A model generated the notes under the pieces. That model was not told the DNA's origin. It saw nothing but the letters and a program-made list of their open reading frames with translations, and did no database searches. DNA of 48,320 bases from JBHJGS01 sp050331575 (GTDB lineage: Bacteria > Pseudomonadota > Alphaproteobacteria > Sphingomonadales > Rhodothalassiaceae), in assembly GCA_050331575.1 (NCBI GenBank), contig JBHJGS010000018.1:1-48320 (forward strand), read 5' to 3'. Positions 33,281 through 41,080 of this stretch are shown here, piece after piece (the stretch's first letter is position 1; each line of letters begins with the position of its first letter). A program made the translations under genes and the position numbers.

Positions 33281-34716
33281 CGTCTGCCCGGCCTAAAGTG
33301 ACTGATATCTGGAAAGCGGTCAGCTTCCGCTTCCTGCCCTTTGCTGATGCCGCGACGAAGGATCTGCCGCTGCCGCGTCTGCTCAGGCTGGCGCTGTTCC
33401 AGATCTCCGTCGGCATGGCCATGGTGCTGCTGAACGCCACCTTGAACCGGGTGATGATCGTGGAACTGGGCGTCTCGGCGGGTCTGGTATCCGTGATGAT
33501 CGCCCTGCCGCTGCTGTTCGCCCCGGCGCGCGTGTTGATCGGCCACCGGTCTGATCAGCACAAATCCTTCCTTGGCTGGAAGCGCGTGCCCTATATCTGG
33601 ATCGGCACGCTGCTGCAGTTCGGCGGCTTTGCGATCATGCCCTTTTCCTTGCTGCTTCTGACCGGCGAGGGCGTGGCGGAGAATGGCGTCTTGCTCGGCC
33701 AGGTCGGCGGGGCCCTGGCCTTCCTGCTGGTCGGTGCCGGGCTGCACACCACGCAGACCGCCGGCCTAGCCCTGGCCACCGATCTGGCGCCGGAAGACAA
33801 GCGCCCGCGCGTCGTTGCCCTGCTCTATGTCATGCTGCTGATCGGCATGGTCGCCAGTTCCATCGTGCTGGGCCGGCTCTTGTCCGACTTCACCTATCTG
33901 GCGCTGATCCAAGTGGTGCAAGGTGCGGCGGTGGTCACGGTCGTGCTGAACGTCATTGCGCTATGGAAGCAGGAAGCCCGCAATCGGCAGGCGACCCGGC
34001 ATGATCGCGAGCGCACCAGCTTCACCCAAGCCTGGATCGATTTCGTCAAGACCGGCCGTCCGGGCCGGCTGCTGGTCGCCACCGGCCTGGGTGCCGCCGC
34101 CTTCTCCATGCAGGACATTCTGCTGGAGCCTTATGGCGGCGAAGTGCTCGGCCTGTCGGTGGGCGCCACCACCGCCCTGACCGCACTGCTGGCCGGCGGC
34201 ACCCTGGTCGGCTTCGCGCTGGCGTCGCGCTGGCTCAGCCAGGGCATGGACACCGCCAGGCTGGCCGCGTTCGGGGCGATGATCGGGCTGGTCGCCTTTC
34301 CGCTGGTGATCCTGTCCGACACATTCGGCTCTGCGGGCGTGTTTCGCATCGGCACCGCGCTGATCGGTCTGGGCAGCGGGCTGTTCTCGGTCGGCACGCT
34401 GACCGCCGCCATGGCGCTGGCCGATGCCGGCAACGGCCGCACCAACGGCATCGCCTTGGGCGCCTGGGGAGCTGTGCAGGCCAGCGCGATCGGCCTGGCC
34501 GTGGCCTTCGGCGGCTTCTTGCGCGACGGCGTGACGATGCTGGCCAAGGCCGGCGCCCTGGGCCCGGCCCTGGCCGGCCCGTCAGCCGGCTATGTGGTGG
34601 TCTACACCATTGAGATTGTTTTGATCTTCGCCACGCTGGCCGCCATCGGACCGATGGTACGGCATGTGACGGAGCAGAAATCCCAGCGGTTCGGGCTAGC
34701 CGAGTTCCCGAGCTAG
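33277..34716 (+). CDS. lhaA: Light-harvesting complex I assembly protein LhaA (PucC/ORF428 family)
   Basis: The 479-residue, about twelve-helix protein is of the same family as the Bch2-like gene at 19495-20856. It shares LNATLNRVMIVELGVSAGLV, AFSMQDILLEPYGGEVLGLS, and LGSGLFSVGTLTAAMALADAG. In Rhodobacter the gene in this position is needed for normal LH1 assembly. ATG 33277 overlaps the bchM stop by 4 nt. A 25-nt gap with a good SD separates it from puhA. Helices carry few charged residues, as in the family; transport function of the MFS fold is inferred, not shown. Confidence 0.93.
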   Translation: MTSARPKVTDIWKAVSFRFLPFADAATKDLPLPRLLRLALFQISVGMAMVLLNATLNRVMIVELGVSAGLVSVMIALPLLFAPARVLIGHRSDQHKSFLGWKRVPYIWIGTLLQFGGFAIMPFSLLLLTGEGVAENGVLLGQVGGALAFLLVGAGLHTTQTAGLALATDLAPEDKRPRVVALLYVMLLIGMVASSIVLGRLLSDFTYLALIQVVQGAAVVTVVLNVIALWKQEARNRQATRHDRERTSFTQAWIDFVKTGRPGRLLVATGLGAAAFSMQDILLEPYGGEVLGLSVGATTALTALLAGGTLVGFALASRWLSQGMDTARLAAFGAMIGLVAFPLVILSDTFGSAGVFRIGTALIGLGSGLFSVGTLTAAMALADAGNGRTNGIALGAWGAVQASAIGLAVAFGGFLRDGVTMLAKAGALGPALAGPSAGYVVVYTIEIVLIFATLAAIGPMVRHVTEQKSQRFGLAEFPS

Positions 34717-34741
34717 GGCGCATGGACCTGAGGAGGTAGAC

Positions 34742-35551
34742 ATGGACTTAATCGGCGACATCACAGGCTATATCGACGTAGCCCAAGTGGTCTTATACGT
34801 ATTCTGGGTCTTCTTCGCAGGACTGATCTTCTACTTGCGGCGGGAAGACCGGCGCGAGGGCTATCCGCTGGAGTCCGATGACGGCAAGCGGGAATATCTG
34901 GGCGCCGTCTGGGGCGTGAACGAGAAGGTGTTCAAGGCCGAGCACGGCACCAAGAAGGAGTTGGCGACCAACCGCCGCGACAGCCGCGAACTGAACATCA
35001 AGAAGCTGTATCCCTGGGAAGGCTCGCCCTGGGAGCCCATGGGCGACCCCATGGCCGACGGAGTCGGCCCGGCCTCTTATGCTGAGCGCATGAATGAGCC
35101 GGACTATAATTCCCAAGGCCTGCCGAAGATCCGGCCGCTGCGCACCGCCAAGGACTATGCCCCGGCCAAGGAAGACAATGACCCCCGCGGCATGCCGGTG
35201 TTCGGCTGCGACGGCAAGCAGGCCGGAACGATCAGCGACATCTGGATCGACACCGACGAAGCGCTGATCCGCTATCTGGAGGTGAAGCTGCCCGATGAGG
35301 ACGGCACGGTGCTGCTGCCGCAAACCTTCGCGCGCATATCCGGGCCGAACAATCTTCTGTCGCGCCTGTCCGGCATCGCGCCGATGAAGCCCGGCGTGTT
35401 CGTCGATGCGATCACCGCGGAGATGTTCAAGACGGTGCCGCGCACGTCGCGCAAGACCCAGGTGACCTTGCTGGAGGAAGACAAGATCACCGGTTACTAT
35501 GGCGGCGGCAAAATGTTCGCCAAGCCTGAGCGTCGGGGGCCGTGGCTGTGA
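34742..35551 (+). CDS. puhA: Photosynthetic reaction-centre H subunit
   Basis: PuhA (269 residues) is the H subunit that caps the L and M subunits on the cytoplasmic side and controls proton uptake to QB. One transmembrane helix (ILE-rich, VAQVVLYVFWVFFAGLIFYL, residues about 13-32) is followed by the typical LRREDRREGYPLE. The PRC-barrel-like domain has GMPVFGCDGKQAGTISDIWI, and the C-terminus has LLEEDKITGYYGGGKMFA. Length is normal (255-265). The strong SD GAGGAGGT before ATG 34742 suggests higher translation than for its neighbours. Its stop overlaps the puhB GTG by 4 nt. The pufLM genes are not in the window. Confidence 0.97.
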   Translation: MDLIGDITGYIDVAQVVLYVFWVFFAGLIFYLRREDRREGYPLESDDGKREYLGAVWGVNEKVFKAEHGTKKELATNRRDSRELNIKKLYPWEGSPWEPMGDPMADGVGPASYAERMNEPDYNSQGLPKIRPLRTAKDYAPAKEDNDPRGMPVFGCDGKQAGTISDIWIDTDEALIRYLEVKLPDEDGTVLLPQTFARISGPNNLLSRLSGIAPMKPGVFVDAITAEMFKTVPRTSRKTQVTLLEEDKITGYYGGGKMFAKPERRGPWL

Positions 35552-36249
35552 GCGAAGCAGACGAAATCGAACCGATCCGCGGCCTGCCGCAGGACCTGCC
35601 GGAGGGGGAACAGATCCTCTGGCAGGGCGAACCGACCACCGAGTCGATCGCAAAGAAAGTGTTCCATGTCCGCCTGGTGATCGCCTATTTCGCCGCTCTT
35701 CTGGTGTGGCGCATCGCCTCGGGCGTCCATGACGGCCTGCCGCTGGACCAGATTGCGCAGAGTGCCGGCATGCTGTGCGTGCCGCTGGCCGCGGGCCTTG
35801 GCCTGCTGCAGTTCCTGGCCTGGGGCATCGCCAAAACCACGGTCTATACCGTGACCAACCGACGGGTGGTGATCCGGGCAGGCGTGGCCCTGGCCAAGAG
35901 CATCAATATCCCGTTCGCCCAGATCGCCGCGGCGCAGGCCAAGCGCCACAAGGACGGCACCTGGGACCTGCCGCTGCAGCTGACCGGCAAGAACCGCTTC
36001 GCCTATCTGGTGCTGTGGCCGCACGTGCAGCCGCTGGCCTGGACCACCACCAAGCCGATGCTGCGCGGACTGGCCGACGGCGAGCGCGTGGCGCATCTGC
36101 TGGCCGACGCGCTGACCCGCTATCATGGCGGCAATGGCACGCCGGCCTCGGTCGCTCAAGCTGGCCAAAACGCCGGCCAAGACACCGGCCAGACCGCCGG
36201 CCAAGACACAGCACCGGGACTGCCGCCTGCGGCGGTGCCGGCTGAGTAG
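35548..36249 (+). CDS. puhB: Photosynthetic complex assembly protein PuhB (PH-like domain)
   Basis: The 233-residue PuhB helps reaction-centre assembly. It starts with GTG at 35548, overlapping the puhA TGA by 4 nt (GTGA); a GTG two codons earlier is possible but less coupled. It has LPQDLPEGEQILWQGEPTTE, two or three hydrophobic helices, then a bacterial PH-type segment containing VTNRRVVIRAGVALAKSI. The C-terminal tail (SVAQAGQNAGQDTGQTAGQD) contains tandem 12-bp units written GCCGGCCAAGAC-like and is low-complexity. puhC follows after 22 nt. Confidence 0.92.
   Translation: MSEADEIEPIRGLPQDLPEGEQILWQGEPTTESIAKKVFHVRLVIAYFAALLVWRIASGVHDGLPLDQIAQSAGMLCVPLAAGLGLLQFLAWGIAKTTVYTVTNRRVVIRAGVALAKSINIPFAQIAAAQAKRHKDGTWDLPLQLTGKNRFAYLVLWPHVQPLAWTTTKPMLRGLADGERVAHLLADALTRYHGGNGTPASVAQAGQNAGQDTGQTAGQDTAPGLPPAAVPAE
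36163..36210 (+). repeat. Four 12-bp units in puhB encoding AGQx repeats
   Basis: Imperfect tandem 12-bp units (core GCCGGCCAAGAC) encode the peptide AGQN, AGQD, TGQT and AGQD near the PuhB C-terminus. The region is low-complexity and glutamine-rich. It is likely a flexible tail that expands or contracts by slippage; length difference between strains would confirm it. Confidence 0.6.
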
Positions 36250-36271
36250 ACACCGCGTACGGAGAGGATCA

Positions 36272-36733
36272 ATGAGTGCATCGGATCGCTACGACCCCTT
36301 CCCCCGCTGGGTGCTGGTTGCCGCGGGGACACTGATCGGCTTTTCGTTGCTGGTTACGGCTTTGGCCCAGTGGTTGGATCTGCCCGGCGTGCAGCCGCCG
36401 GCAGCCGATGTGGTGGCCGAGCGCTCACTGATCTTCACCGACCGGATGGACGGCGCGGTTTTGGTCAAGGATGCCCAGGACGACAATCGCATCATTCATG
36501 TGCTTGAGCCCGGTTCGCACAATTTCACCCGTGCGGTGATGCGCGGGTTCGCGCGCGAGCGGCGCGCCCAGGGCGTGGGCGCCTTCGAACCGTTCACGCT
36601 GACCCTATGGGATGACGGCAGATTGTCGCTGACCGACCCGGCAACCGGGCGTCAGGCCTTTCTGAATGCGTTCGGTGTCGATAACGTGAACGCCTTCGCC
36701 AGTTTCTTGACCGATGATAGGACCGCGTCATGA
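36272..36733 (+). CDS. puhC: Photosynthetic complex assembly protein PuhC
   Basis: The 153-residue protein has an N-terminal membrane anchor (about residues 13-33, VLVAAGTLIGFSLLVTALA) and a soluble domain with RSLIFTDRMDGAVLVKDAQD and NFTRAVMRGFARERRAQGVG. PuhC supports reaction-centre and LH1 assembly; most of it faces the periplasm. GGAGAGG lies 5-11 nt before ATG 36272, and the longer open frame is a shadow of puhB. It overlaps the next small ORF by 4 nt. Confidence 0.88.
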   Translation: MSASDRYDPFPRWVLVAAGTLIGFSLLVTALAQWLDLPGVQPPAADVVAERSLIFTDRMDGAVLVKDAQDDNRIIHVLEPGSHNFTRAVMRGFARERRAQGVGAFEPFTLTLWDDGRLSLTDPATGRQAFLNAFGVDNVNAFASFLTDDRTAS

Positions 36734-37035
36734 GCGACATTTCCGACAAGGCCGCCAAGCAGGTGGAGCTGCCCTGCCGCGTGGCGGTAGAACGCAGCAA
36801 TGATTATCTCAGTGCCCATGTCATTCTGGGCCACAATCAGATGCCCGAGGCCGGCGACAGCGTGCTGGTCCATGGCGACGAGATCCAGGCCGACCATGAT
36901 CAGCGCTTCATCCTGCGCCGGCGCGCGACCTTGAAGCGCAGCGGCCCGCTGACCCGCGCCTGGACCAAATTCACCGCCCTTTTCGAAATCCTCGAGCTGT
37001 TCGAGGTGAGCTTTTCCGGACGGAGGAAGGTATGA
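36730..37035 (+). CDS. Small unnamed protein between puhC and acsF
   Basis: The 101-residue product has no signal or membrane helix and no domain I recognise. It contains LPCRVAVERSNDYLSAHVIL and a short beta-rich segment around VLVHGDEIQADHDQRFILRR, and ends in FEILELFEVSFSGRRKV. It overlaps puhC and acsF by 4 nt each (ATGA), so it is translationally coupled and surely expressed with them. I recall that small unnamed ORFs sit at this position in other alphaproteobacterial clusters. The position suggests a role in complex assembly or in the AcsF cyclase step; neither is shown by sequence. Confidence 0.85.
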   Translation: MSDISDKAAKQVELPCRVAVERSNDYLSAHVILGHNQMPEAGDSVLVHGDEIQADHDQRFILRRRATLKRSGPLTRAWTKFTALFEILELFEVSFSGRRKV

Positions 37036-38111
37036 ACGCGCCCACGCCCCAGAGCGAATTCGACGTCAGCCAGTTCGATTCGACCAAGAAGGCGCAGGAA
37101 AATACCATCCTGTCGCCGCGCTTTTACACCACCGACATTGAGGCCATGGACGCCATGAATGTCGATCGGGTGCGCGAGGAATGGGACGCCCTGATCGCGG
37201 AGTTCAAGGAAGATCGCAACAAGGGCCATTTCCGCCGCACCGAGGAATGGGACAAGATCGATATCAACGCCCTGCCCGAGGGGCTGCGGCGCGAATTCGT
37301 CGACTTTCTGGTCAGCTCGATCACCGCGGAATTCTCCGGCTGCGTGCTCTATGCCGAGATCAAGAAGCGCGCCAAGAACAAAGATATGCGCGACCTATTC
37401 CGCTATATGAGCCGGGACGAGGCGCGCCATGCCGGCTTCATCAATGAAAGCCTGCGCGATTTCGGCATCGGCGTGGATCTGGCGTTTCTGACCAAAGAGA
37501 AGAAATACACCTACTTCTCGCCGAAATTCATCCTCTACGCCACCTACCTGTCCGAGAAGATCGGCTATTCGCGCTATATCAGCATCTATCGTCAGCTGGA
37601 GAAGAACCCCGAGCTGCGCTTCCACCCGATCTTCAAATGGTTCAAGGAATGGTGCAACGACGAGTTCCGCCATGGCGAGGCGCTGGCACTGGTAATGCGT
37701 GCCAACCCGCACTTCCTGCGCGGGCATAACAAGCTCTGGATCCGCTTCTTCTGCCTGGCGGTCTACGCCACGATGTATATCCGCGACCATCAGCGCCCCT
37801 ATTTCCATGAGGCGCTGGGCCTGGATCCGACAGAGTATGACTATAACGTCTTCCGGATCTGCAACGAGATCTCGCGCCAGGTCTTCCCGCTGGAACTGGA
37901 CATCGACAATCCGGCGTTCCGGCGCGGGCTGGAGCGCATGCGCACGCTCTCCGACAAGATGGCCGACGCCAACGAACAAGGCGGCGTCATCGGCGGGATC
38001 AAGCGCATCGGGCTTGGGCTTGCGACGGCCGCGACCTTTGTGCGGCTTTACACCCTGCCGACAAAAAAGCACGCGCTGCCCGAACGGGTCAGCCTGCAGC
38101 CGGCGTGGTAA
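37032..38111 (+). CDS. acsF: O2-dependent Mg-protoporphyrin IX monomethyl ester cyclase
   Basis: AcsF (359 residues) makes ring E of bacteriochlorophyll using O2 and a diiron centre. Iron-ligand motifs are EFSGCVLYAEI, SRDEARHAGFINE, EWCNDEFRHGEAL, in the spacing of the ferritin-like diiron family. N-terminal ENTILSPRFYTTDIEAMDAM is typical. The O2-independent enzyme BchE is not in this window. Presence of AcsF indicates bacteriochlorophyll synthesis under oxic conditions. It overlaps the previous ORF by 4 nt and precedes puhE by 24 nt. Confidence 0.97.
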   Translation: MNAPTPQSEFDVSQFDSTKKAQENTILSPRFYTTDIEAMDAMNVDRVREEWDALIAEFKEDRNKGHFRRTEEWDKIDINALPEGLRREFVDFLVSSITAEFSGCVLYAEIKKRAKNKDMRDLFRYMSRDEARHAGFINESLRDFGIGVDLAFLTKEKKYTYFSPKFILYATYLSEKIGYSRYISIYRQLEKNPELRFHPIFKWFKEWCNDEFRHGEALALVMRANPHFLRGHNKLWIRFFCLAVYATMYIRDHQRPYFHEALGLDPTEYDYNVFRICNEISRQVFPLELDIDNPAFRRGLERMRTLSDKMADANEQGGVIGGIKRIGLGLATAATFVRLYTLPTKKHALPERVSLQPAW

Positions 38112-38135
38112 GTCTTACGGAGTGAAAGGCGGAGC

Positions 38136-39023
38136 ATGACCCATCCGCTCGCAATCATCGGCTACGCGGCCTTCTTATGGTGGTTCTCCACAGGGCTGAT
38201 CCTGTTTCTGAACCGCCGGGCGACGCACACCTTCTCCTGGTCGTTGTTGGGCGGCACCTTGCTGTTCGGTGTGGCGCTGATGGGTCTACTAGGCGTCCGG
38301 AACCTGACCACGGTTCCGGCCGCCTTCTGCGCCTTTTCCTGCGGGCTGATCGCCTGGGGCTGGCAGGAACTGACCTTCTATCTGGGCACGCTGACCGGGC
38401 CGCGCAAACATCCCTGCAAGCCGGGCTGTTCGGGCTGGAAGCATTTCGGGCACGCCCTACAGGTCAGCCTATATCATGAGATATCCATCGCGGTGACCGC
38501 CGGGGTTCTGGTGGCGATCCATTGGGACGCGCCCAATAAGCTGGGCCTGTGGACCTTCCTGCTGGTCATGGTCATGCATCAGAGCGCCCGGGTGAACGTG
38601 TTCCTGGGCGTGCGCAATGTGACCGAGGAATGGGTGCCAGAGCATCTGCCCTTCCTGCGCAGCTTTCTGAACAATTCACGCTGGATCAATCCTTTCTGGC
38701 CTATAAGTCAGGCTCTGGCGCTGGCCATGATGGCCTGGCTGGTCTATCAGGGCCTGACAGCCCAAGCCGGGACCTACGACCACGCCGCCTGGCTGTTCTT
38801 GTCGGCGATGATGGGTCTGGCGATTGTGGAACATTGGTTCCTGGTTTTGCCTCTGCCGCTAGCCGCCCTGTGGCGCTGGTGGGAAGGCCGCGGGACAAAG
38901 GACCGCAAACCGCAAGGGCATCCGAGCGCAACCGTACGGCGTATCGACCCTGTAATTCCTGAGACCGGCGGCAGCGGGCTGAATGCGCGCATGGCGTCCT
39001 CAACGCCTGGGAGACTCCCATGA
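38136..39023 (+). CDS. puhE: Photosynthetic complex assembly protein PuhE
   Basis: The 295-residue membrane protein has about seven hydrophobic helices (IIGYAAFLWWFSTGLILFL, TFSWSLLGGTLLFGVALMGL and others). Family phrases are LIAWGWQELTFYLGTLTGPR, FGHALQVSLYHEISIAVTAG and QSARVNVFLGVRNVTEEWVPEHL. The domain is named putative photosynthetic complex assembly protein 2; in Rhodobacter PuhE modulates bacteriochlorophyll production. SD-like GGAG lies before ATG 38136. Overlaps hemA by 4 nt. Confidence 0.92.
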   Translation: MTHPLAIIGYAAFLWWFSTGLILFLNRRATHTFSWSLLGGTLLFGVALMGLLGVRNLTTVPAAFCAFSCGLIAWGWQELTFYLGTLTGPRKHPCKPGCSGWKHFGHALQVSLYHEISIAVTAGVLVAIHWDAPNKLGLWTFLLVMVMHQSARVNVFLGVRNVTEEWVPEHLPFLRSFLNNSRWINPFWPISQALALAMMAWLVYQGLTAQAGTYDHAAWLFLSAMMGLAIVEHWFLVLPLPLAALWRWWEGRGTKDRKPQGHPSATVRRIDPVIPETGGSGLNARMASSTPGRLP

Positions 39024-40240
39024 ATTATGAAGACTTTTTCCGGTCGGAGCTGACGCGGCTGTCGCGCGAAGGCAATTACCGCATCTTTGCGGAGCTGGAG
39101 CGCCAGCGTGGCAATTTCCCGCGGGCCAAGCACCACCGGAGCGCCGGCGTGGAGGATGTCACCGTCTGGTGCTCCAATGATTATCTCGGCATGGGCCAGC
39201 ATCCCAAGGTCCTGGCTGCGATGCACGAGGCGATCGACCGCTGCGGCGCCGGCGCCGGCGGCACCCGCAACATCTCCGGCACCACGCACGATCATGTGCT
39301 GCTGGAGCGCGAGCTGGCCGACCTGCACGGCAAGGAAGCCGCGCTGCTATTCACCTCCGGCTATGTCTCCAACTGGGCAGCGCTGACCACGCTGGCCTCG
39401 CGCCTGCCCGGCTGCGCGGTGTTCTCCGACGCCGGCAATCATGCCTCGATGATCGAGGGCATCCGCCACAGCCGCGCGGAAAAGCATATCTGGAAGCACA
39501 ATGACCCGGAGGATCTGGCCAAGAAGCTCGCCCAGGTCGATCCCGGACGCCCCAAGCTTGTCGCCTTTGAGAGCGTCTATTCCATGGACGGGGACGTCGC
39601 CCCCATCGCCGAGATCCTCGACGTGTGCGAGACCTATGGCGCGATGAGCTATCTGGACGAGGTGCATGCGGTGGGCCTTTATGGTCCGCGCGGCGGCGGC
39701 ATTGCCGAGCGCGAGGGCCTGATGGACCGGCTGACCGTGATCGAGGGCACGCTGGGCAAGGCCTTCGGCGTGATCGGCGGCTATATCGCCGCGTCCGCCG
39801 CGCTGTGTGATTTCATCCGCAGCTTTGCCTCTGGCTTCATTTTCACCACCGCCCTGCCGCCGGCCTGCGCGGCGGCGGCGCGCGCCTCGATCCGGCATCT
39901 GAAGGACAGCGATGTGGAGCGCGAACGGCACAAGACGACGGTCGCCAAGGTGCGCCGCAAGCTGGATATTCTGGGCATCCCGCACATGCACAATCCCAGC
40001 CATATCGTGCCGGTGATGGTGGGCGATCCGGTCAAGTGCAAGATGATCTCTGACCGGCTGTTGGAGCATAACGGCATCTATGTGCAGCCGATCAACTATC
40101 CCACCGTGCCCAAGGGCACCGAGCGGCTGCGCATCACCCCCAGCCCGCTGCACACCGATGCCGACATCGATCATCTGATCGACAGCCTGGGCGCGATCTG
40201 GTCGGAATGCGCGCTGGCCCGCGGCGTTGCCGCGGCTTAA
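39020..40240 (+). CDS. hemA: 5-aminolevulinate synthase
   Basis: This PLP enzyme (406 residues) condenses glycine with succinyl-CoA to give ALA, the first step of the C4 tetrapyrrole pathway in alphaproteobacteria. It begins MNYEDFFRSELTRLSREGNY. Motifs are SNDYLGMGQHPKVL, FTSGYVSNWAAL, YLDEVHAVGLYGPRGGGI, and GTLGKAFGVIGGY with Lys247 as the PLP lysine. Its position at the end of the superoperon ties ALA supply to bacteriochlorophyll genes, as in several purple bacteria. It overlaps puhE by 4 nt and is followed by a strong terminator. Other heme genes or a second ALAS may lie elsewhere. Confidence 0.96.
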   Translation: MNYEDFFRSELTRLSREGNYRIFAELERQRGNFPRAKHHRSAGVEDVTVWCSNDYLGMGQHPKVLAAMHEAIDRCGAGAGGTRNISGTTHDHVLLERELADLHGKEAALLFTSGYVSNWAALTTLASRLPGCAVFSDAGNHASMIEGIRHSRAEKHIWKHNDPEDLAKKLAQVDPGRPKLVAFESVYSMDGDVAPIAEILDVCETYGAMSYLDEVHAVGLYGPRGGGIAEREGLMDRLTVIEGTLGKAFGVIGGYIAASAALCDFIRSFASGFIFTTALPPACAAAARASIRHLKDSDVERERHKTTVAKVRRKLDILGIPHMHNPSHIVPVMVGDPVKCKMISDRLLEHNGIYVQPINYPTVPKGTERLRITPSPLHTDADIDHLIDSLGAIWSECALARGVAAA

Positions 40241-40252
40241 AGGCAGGCCCGG

Positions 40253-40283
40253 GCCACGGCCGCACGGCCGTGGCTCCTCTTTT
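40253..40283 (+). terminator. Rho-independent terminator of the bch-puh-hemA superoperon
   Basis: GCCACGGCC (40253-40261) pairs with GGCCGTGGC (40266-40274) in a 9-bp stem with a 4-nt loop, followed by TCCTCTTTT. It is 13 nt after the hemA stop. Both stem strength and the T-run fit a strong terminator. Confidence 0.85.
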
Positions 40284-40732
40284 GGGTGTGCGTCCAGCCG
40301 TTCGGAACGCCGAGCGGTTACGCCCCGTCCACCCCCCTGAAATTGGCTTCTCGTTTAGTCCAAAGGCTATCTGGTCAGATCAGTATCGAGCAAAGTACCT
40401 GTCATTGAAAAAGTTTCTGCAGGATGGCGGTCTTACTACAAGTCAGCCGATCAATAGTAAGCTAGTGTACTGAAAGGCTCTACGGATAAATCGATTGCGT
40501 CAAAGACGTTCATTTATTTGCCGTCGCTTACACTGCGTAGCAGTCGCTAAAAGTTCAATAGCCAGAGCCCATTCATGAAGTATTCGCGGCATTTGACAGT
40601 TTTTTTGCGTGGCGGCAGATGAGCCCGTGGAAGCTGCCATTCGCTGCGTGAAGCCGAATGTCGCATTTGGGCTGTTAGCCGGCATCCGATAGGGGTGCCG
40701 GTGGGATGGGGCATTAATGCCCCAGAACCACC
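40284..40732. other. Gene-poor, less GC-rich stretch after hemA
   Basis: No convincing gene lies here. The plus-strand frame to 40473 ends in SDQYRAKYLSLKKFLQDGG, which could be the tail of a lost protein but matches no family I know. The minus-strand 61-codon frame (40500-40685) is not recognised. The composition of 40345-40620 is visibly less GC-rich than that of the flanking genes. The end of the stretch carries overlapping inverted repeats (CCGGCA/TGCCGG and the palindrome at 40707-40724). It may be decayed or horizontally acquired DNA. Confidence 0.5.
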
Positions 40733-40733
40733 G
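40699..40733. repeat. Extended inverted repeat with an 18-bp perfect palindrome core
   Basis: TGGGGCATTAATGCCCCA (40707-40724) is a perfect palindrome. Outside it, CGGTGG (40699-40704) and CCACCG (40728-40733) pair through a small 2x3-nt internal loop, giving a long hairpin. CCGGCA at 40679-40684 could instead pair with TGCCGG at 40696-40701, which is a competing stem. It sits right before a candidate GTG start at 40733. No function is assigned. Confidence 0.65.
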
Positions 40734-40990
40734 TGTCGAAGACGCTGAAGCGGATGGCCCGCGCGCTTGAGGCCCTGGCTATGCAGGCAGCCGCTAAGGT
40801 CCATGAAGTGGCGCGGTCTGATCTGGCGGCGGGCGAGGTCGAGACGATGCTGGTCGCGATCACACGGATGATCGCGACCTTACGCGCCCGAATGCCCTTC
40901 TGGCCTTCATCGCCCTGGCCCGCACGCGCTGATCCGGCCGGCCAAGGGTCTGGTGCCAGCGAGGGCCGCTTGGTCCGGGTGAGGGCATGA
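40733..40990 (+). CDS. Uncertain small ORF after the palindrome
   Basis: The 85-codon frame starts at GTG 40733 directly after the inverted repeat. The first 55 residues (SKTLKRMARALEALAMQAAA continuing to MIATLRARMP) look like real amphipathic helices with leucine/alanine heptads. The rest is arginine/proline/glycine-rich and gene-like composition is lost. No SD is visible and no family is recognised. It could be a real small protein with a read-through tail, or a decayed gene. A hypothetical with low confidence. Confidence 0.3.
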   Translation: MSKTLKRMARALEALAMQAAAKVHEVARSDLAAGEVETMLVAITRMIATLRARMPFWPSSPWPARADPAGQGSGASEGRLVRVRA

Positions 40991-41080
40991 TCGACTCGAT
41001 TGCCACCGCGACGGGACGACCAAGCATGCGCAGCAGCCATGCCGCAATGTCGGCCCATGCATGCCGGCTGGCGGGGCTGG

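Noticed and set aside
40500..40685. Minus-strand 61-codon ORF in the post-hemA stretch
   Set aside because: No SD, no family, and codon usage unlike neighbours; could be dispersed intergenic repeat sequence, but I could not show a second copy.
40675..40740. Integron attC-like site (GTTAGCC near a hairpin)
   Set aside because: The core does not match GTTRRRY, no matching inverse core was found, and no integrase is in the window.
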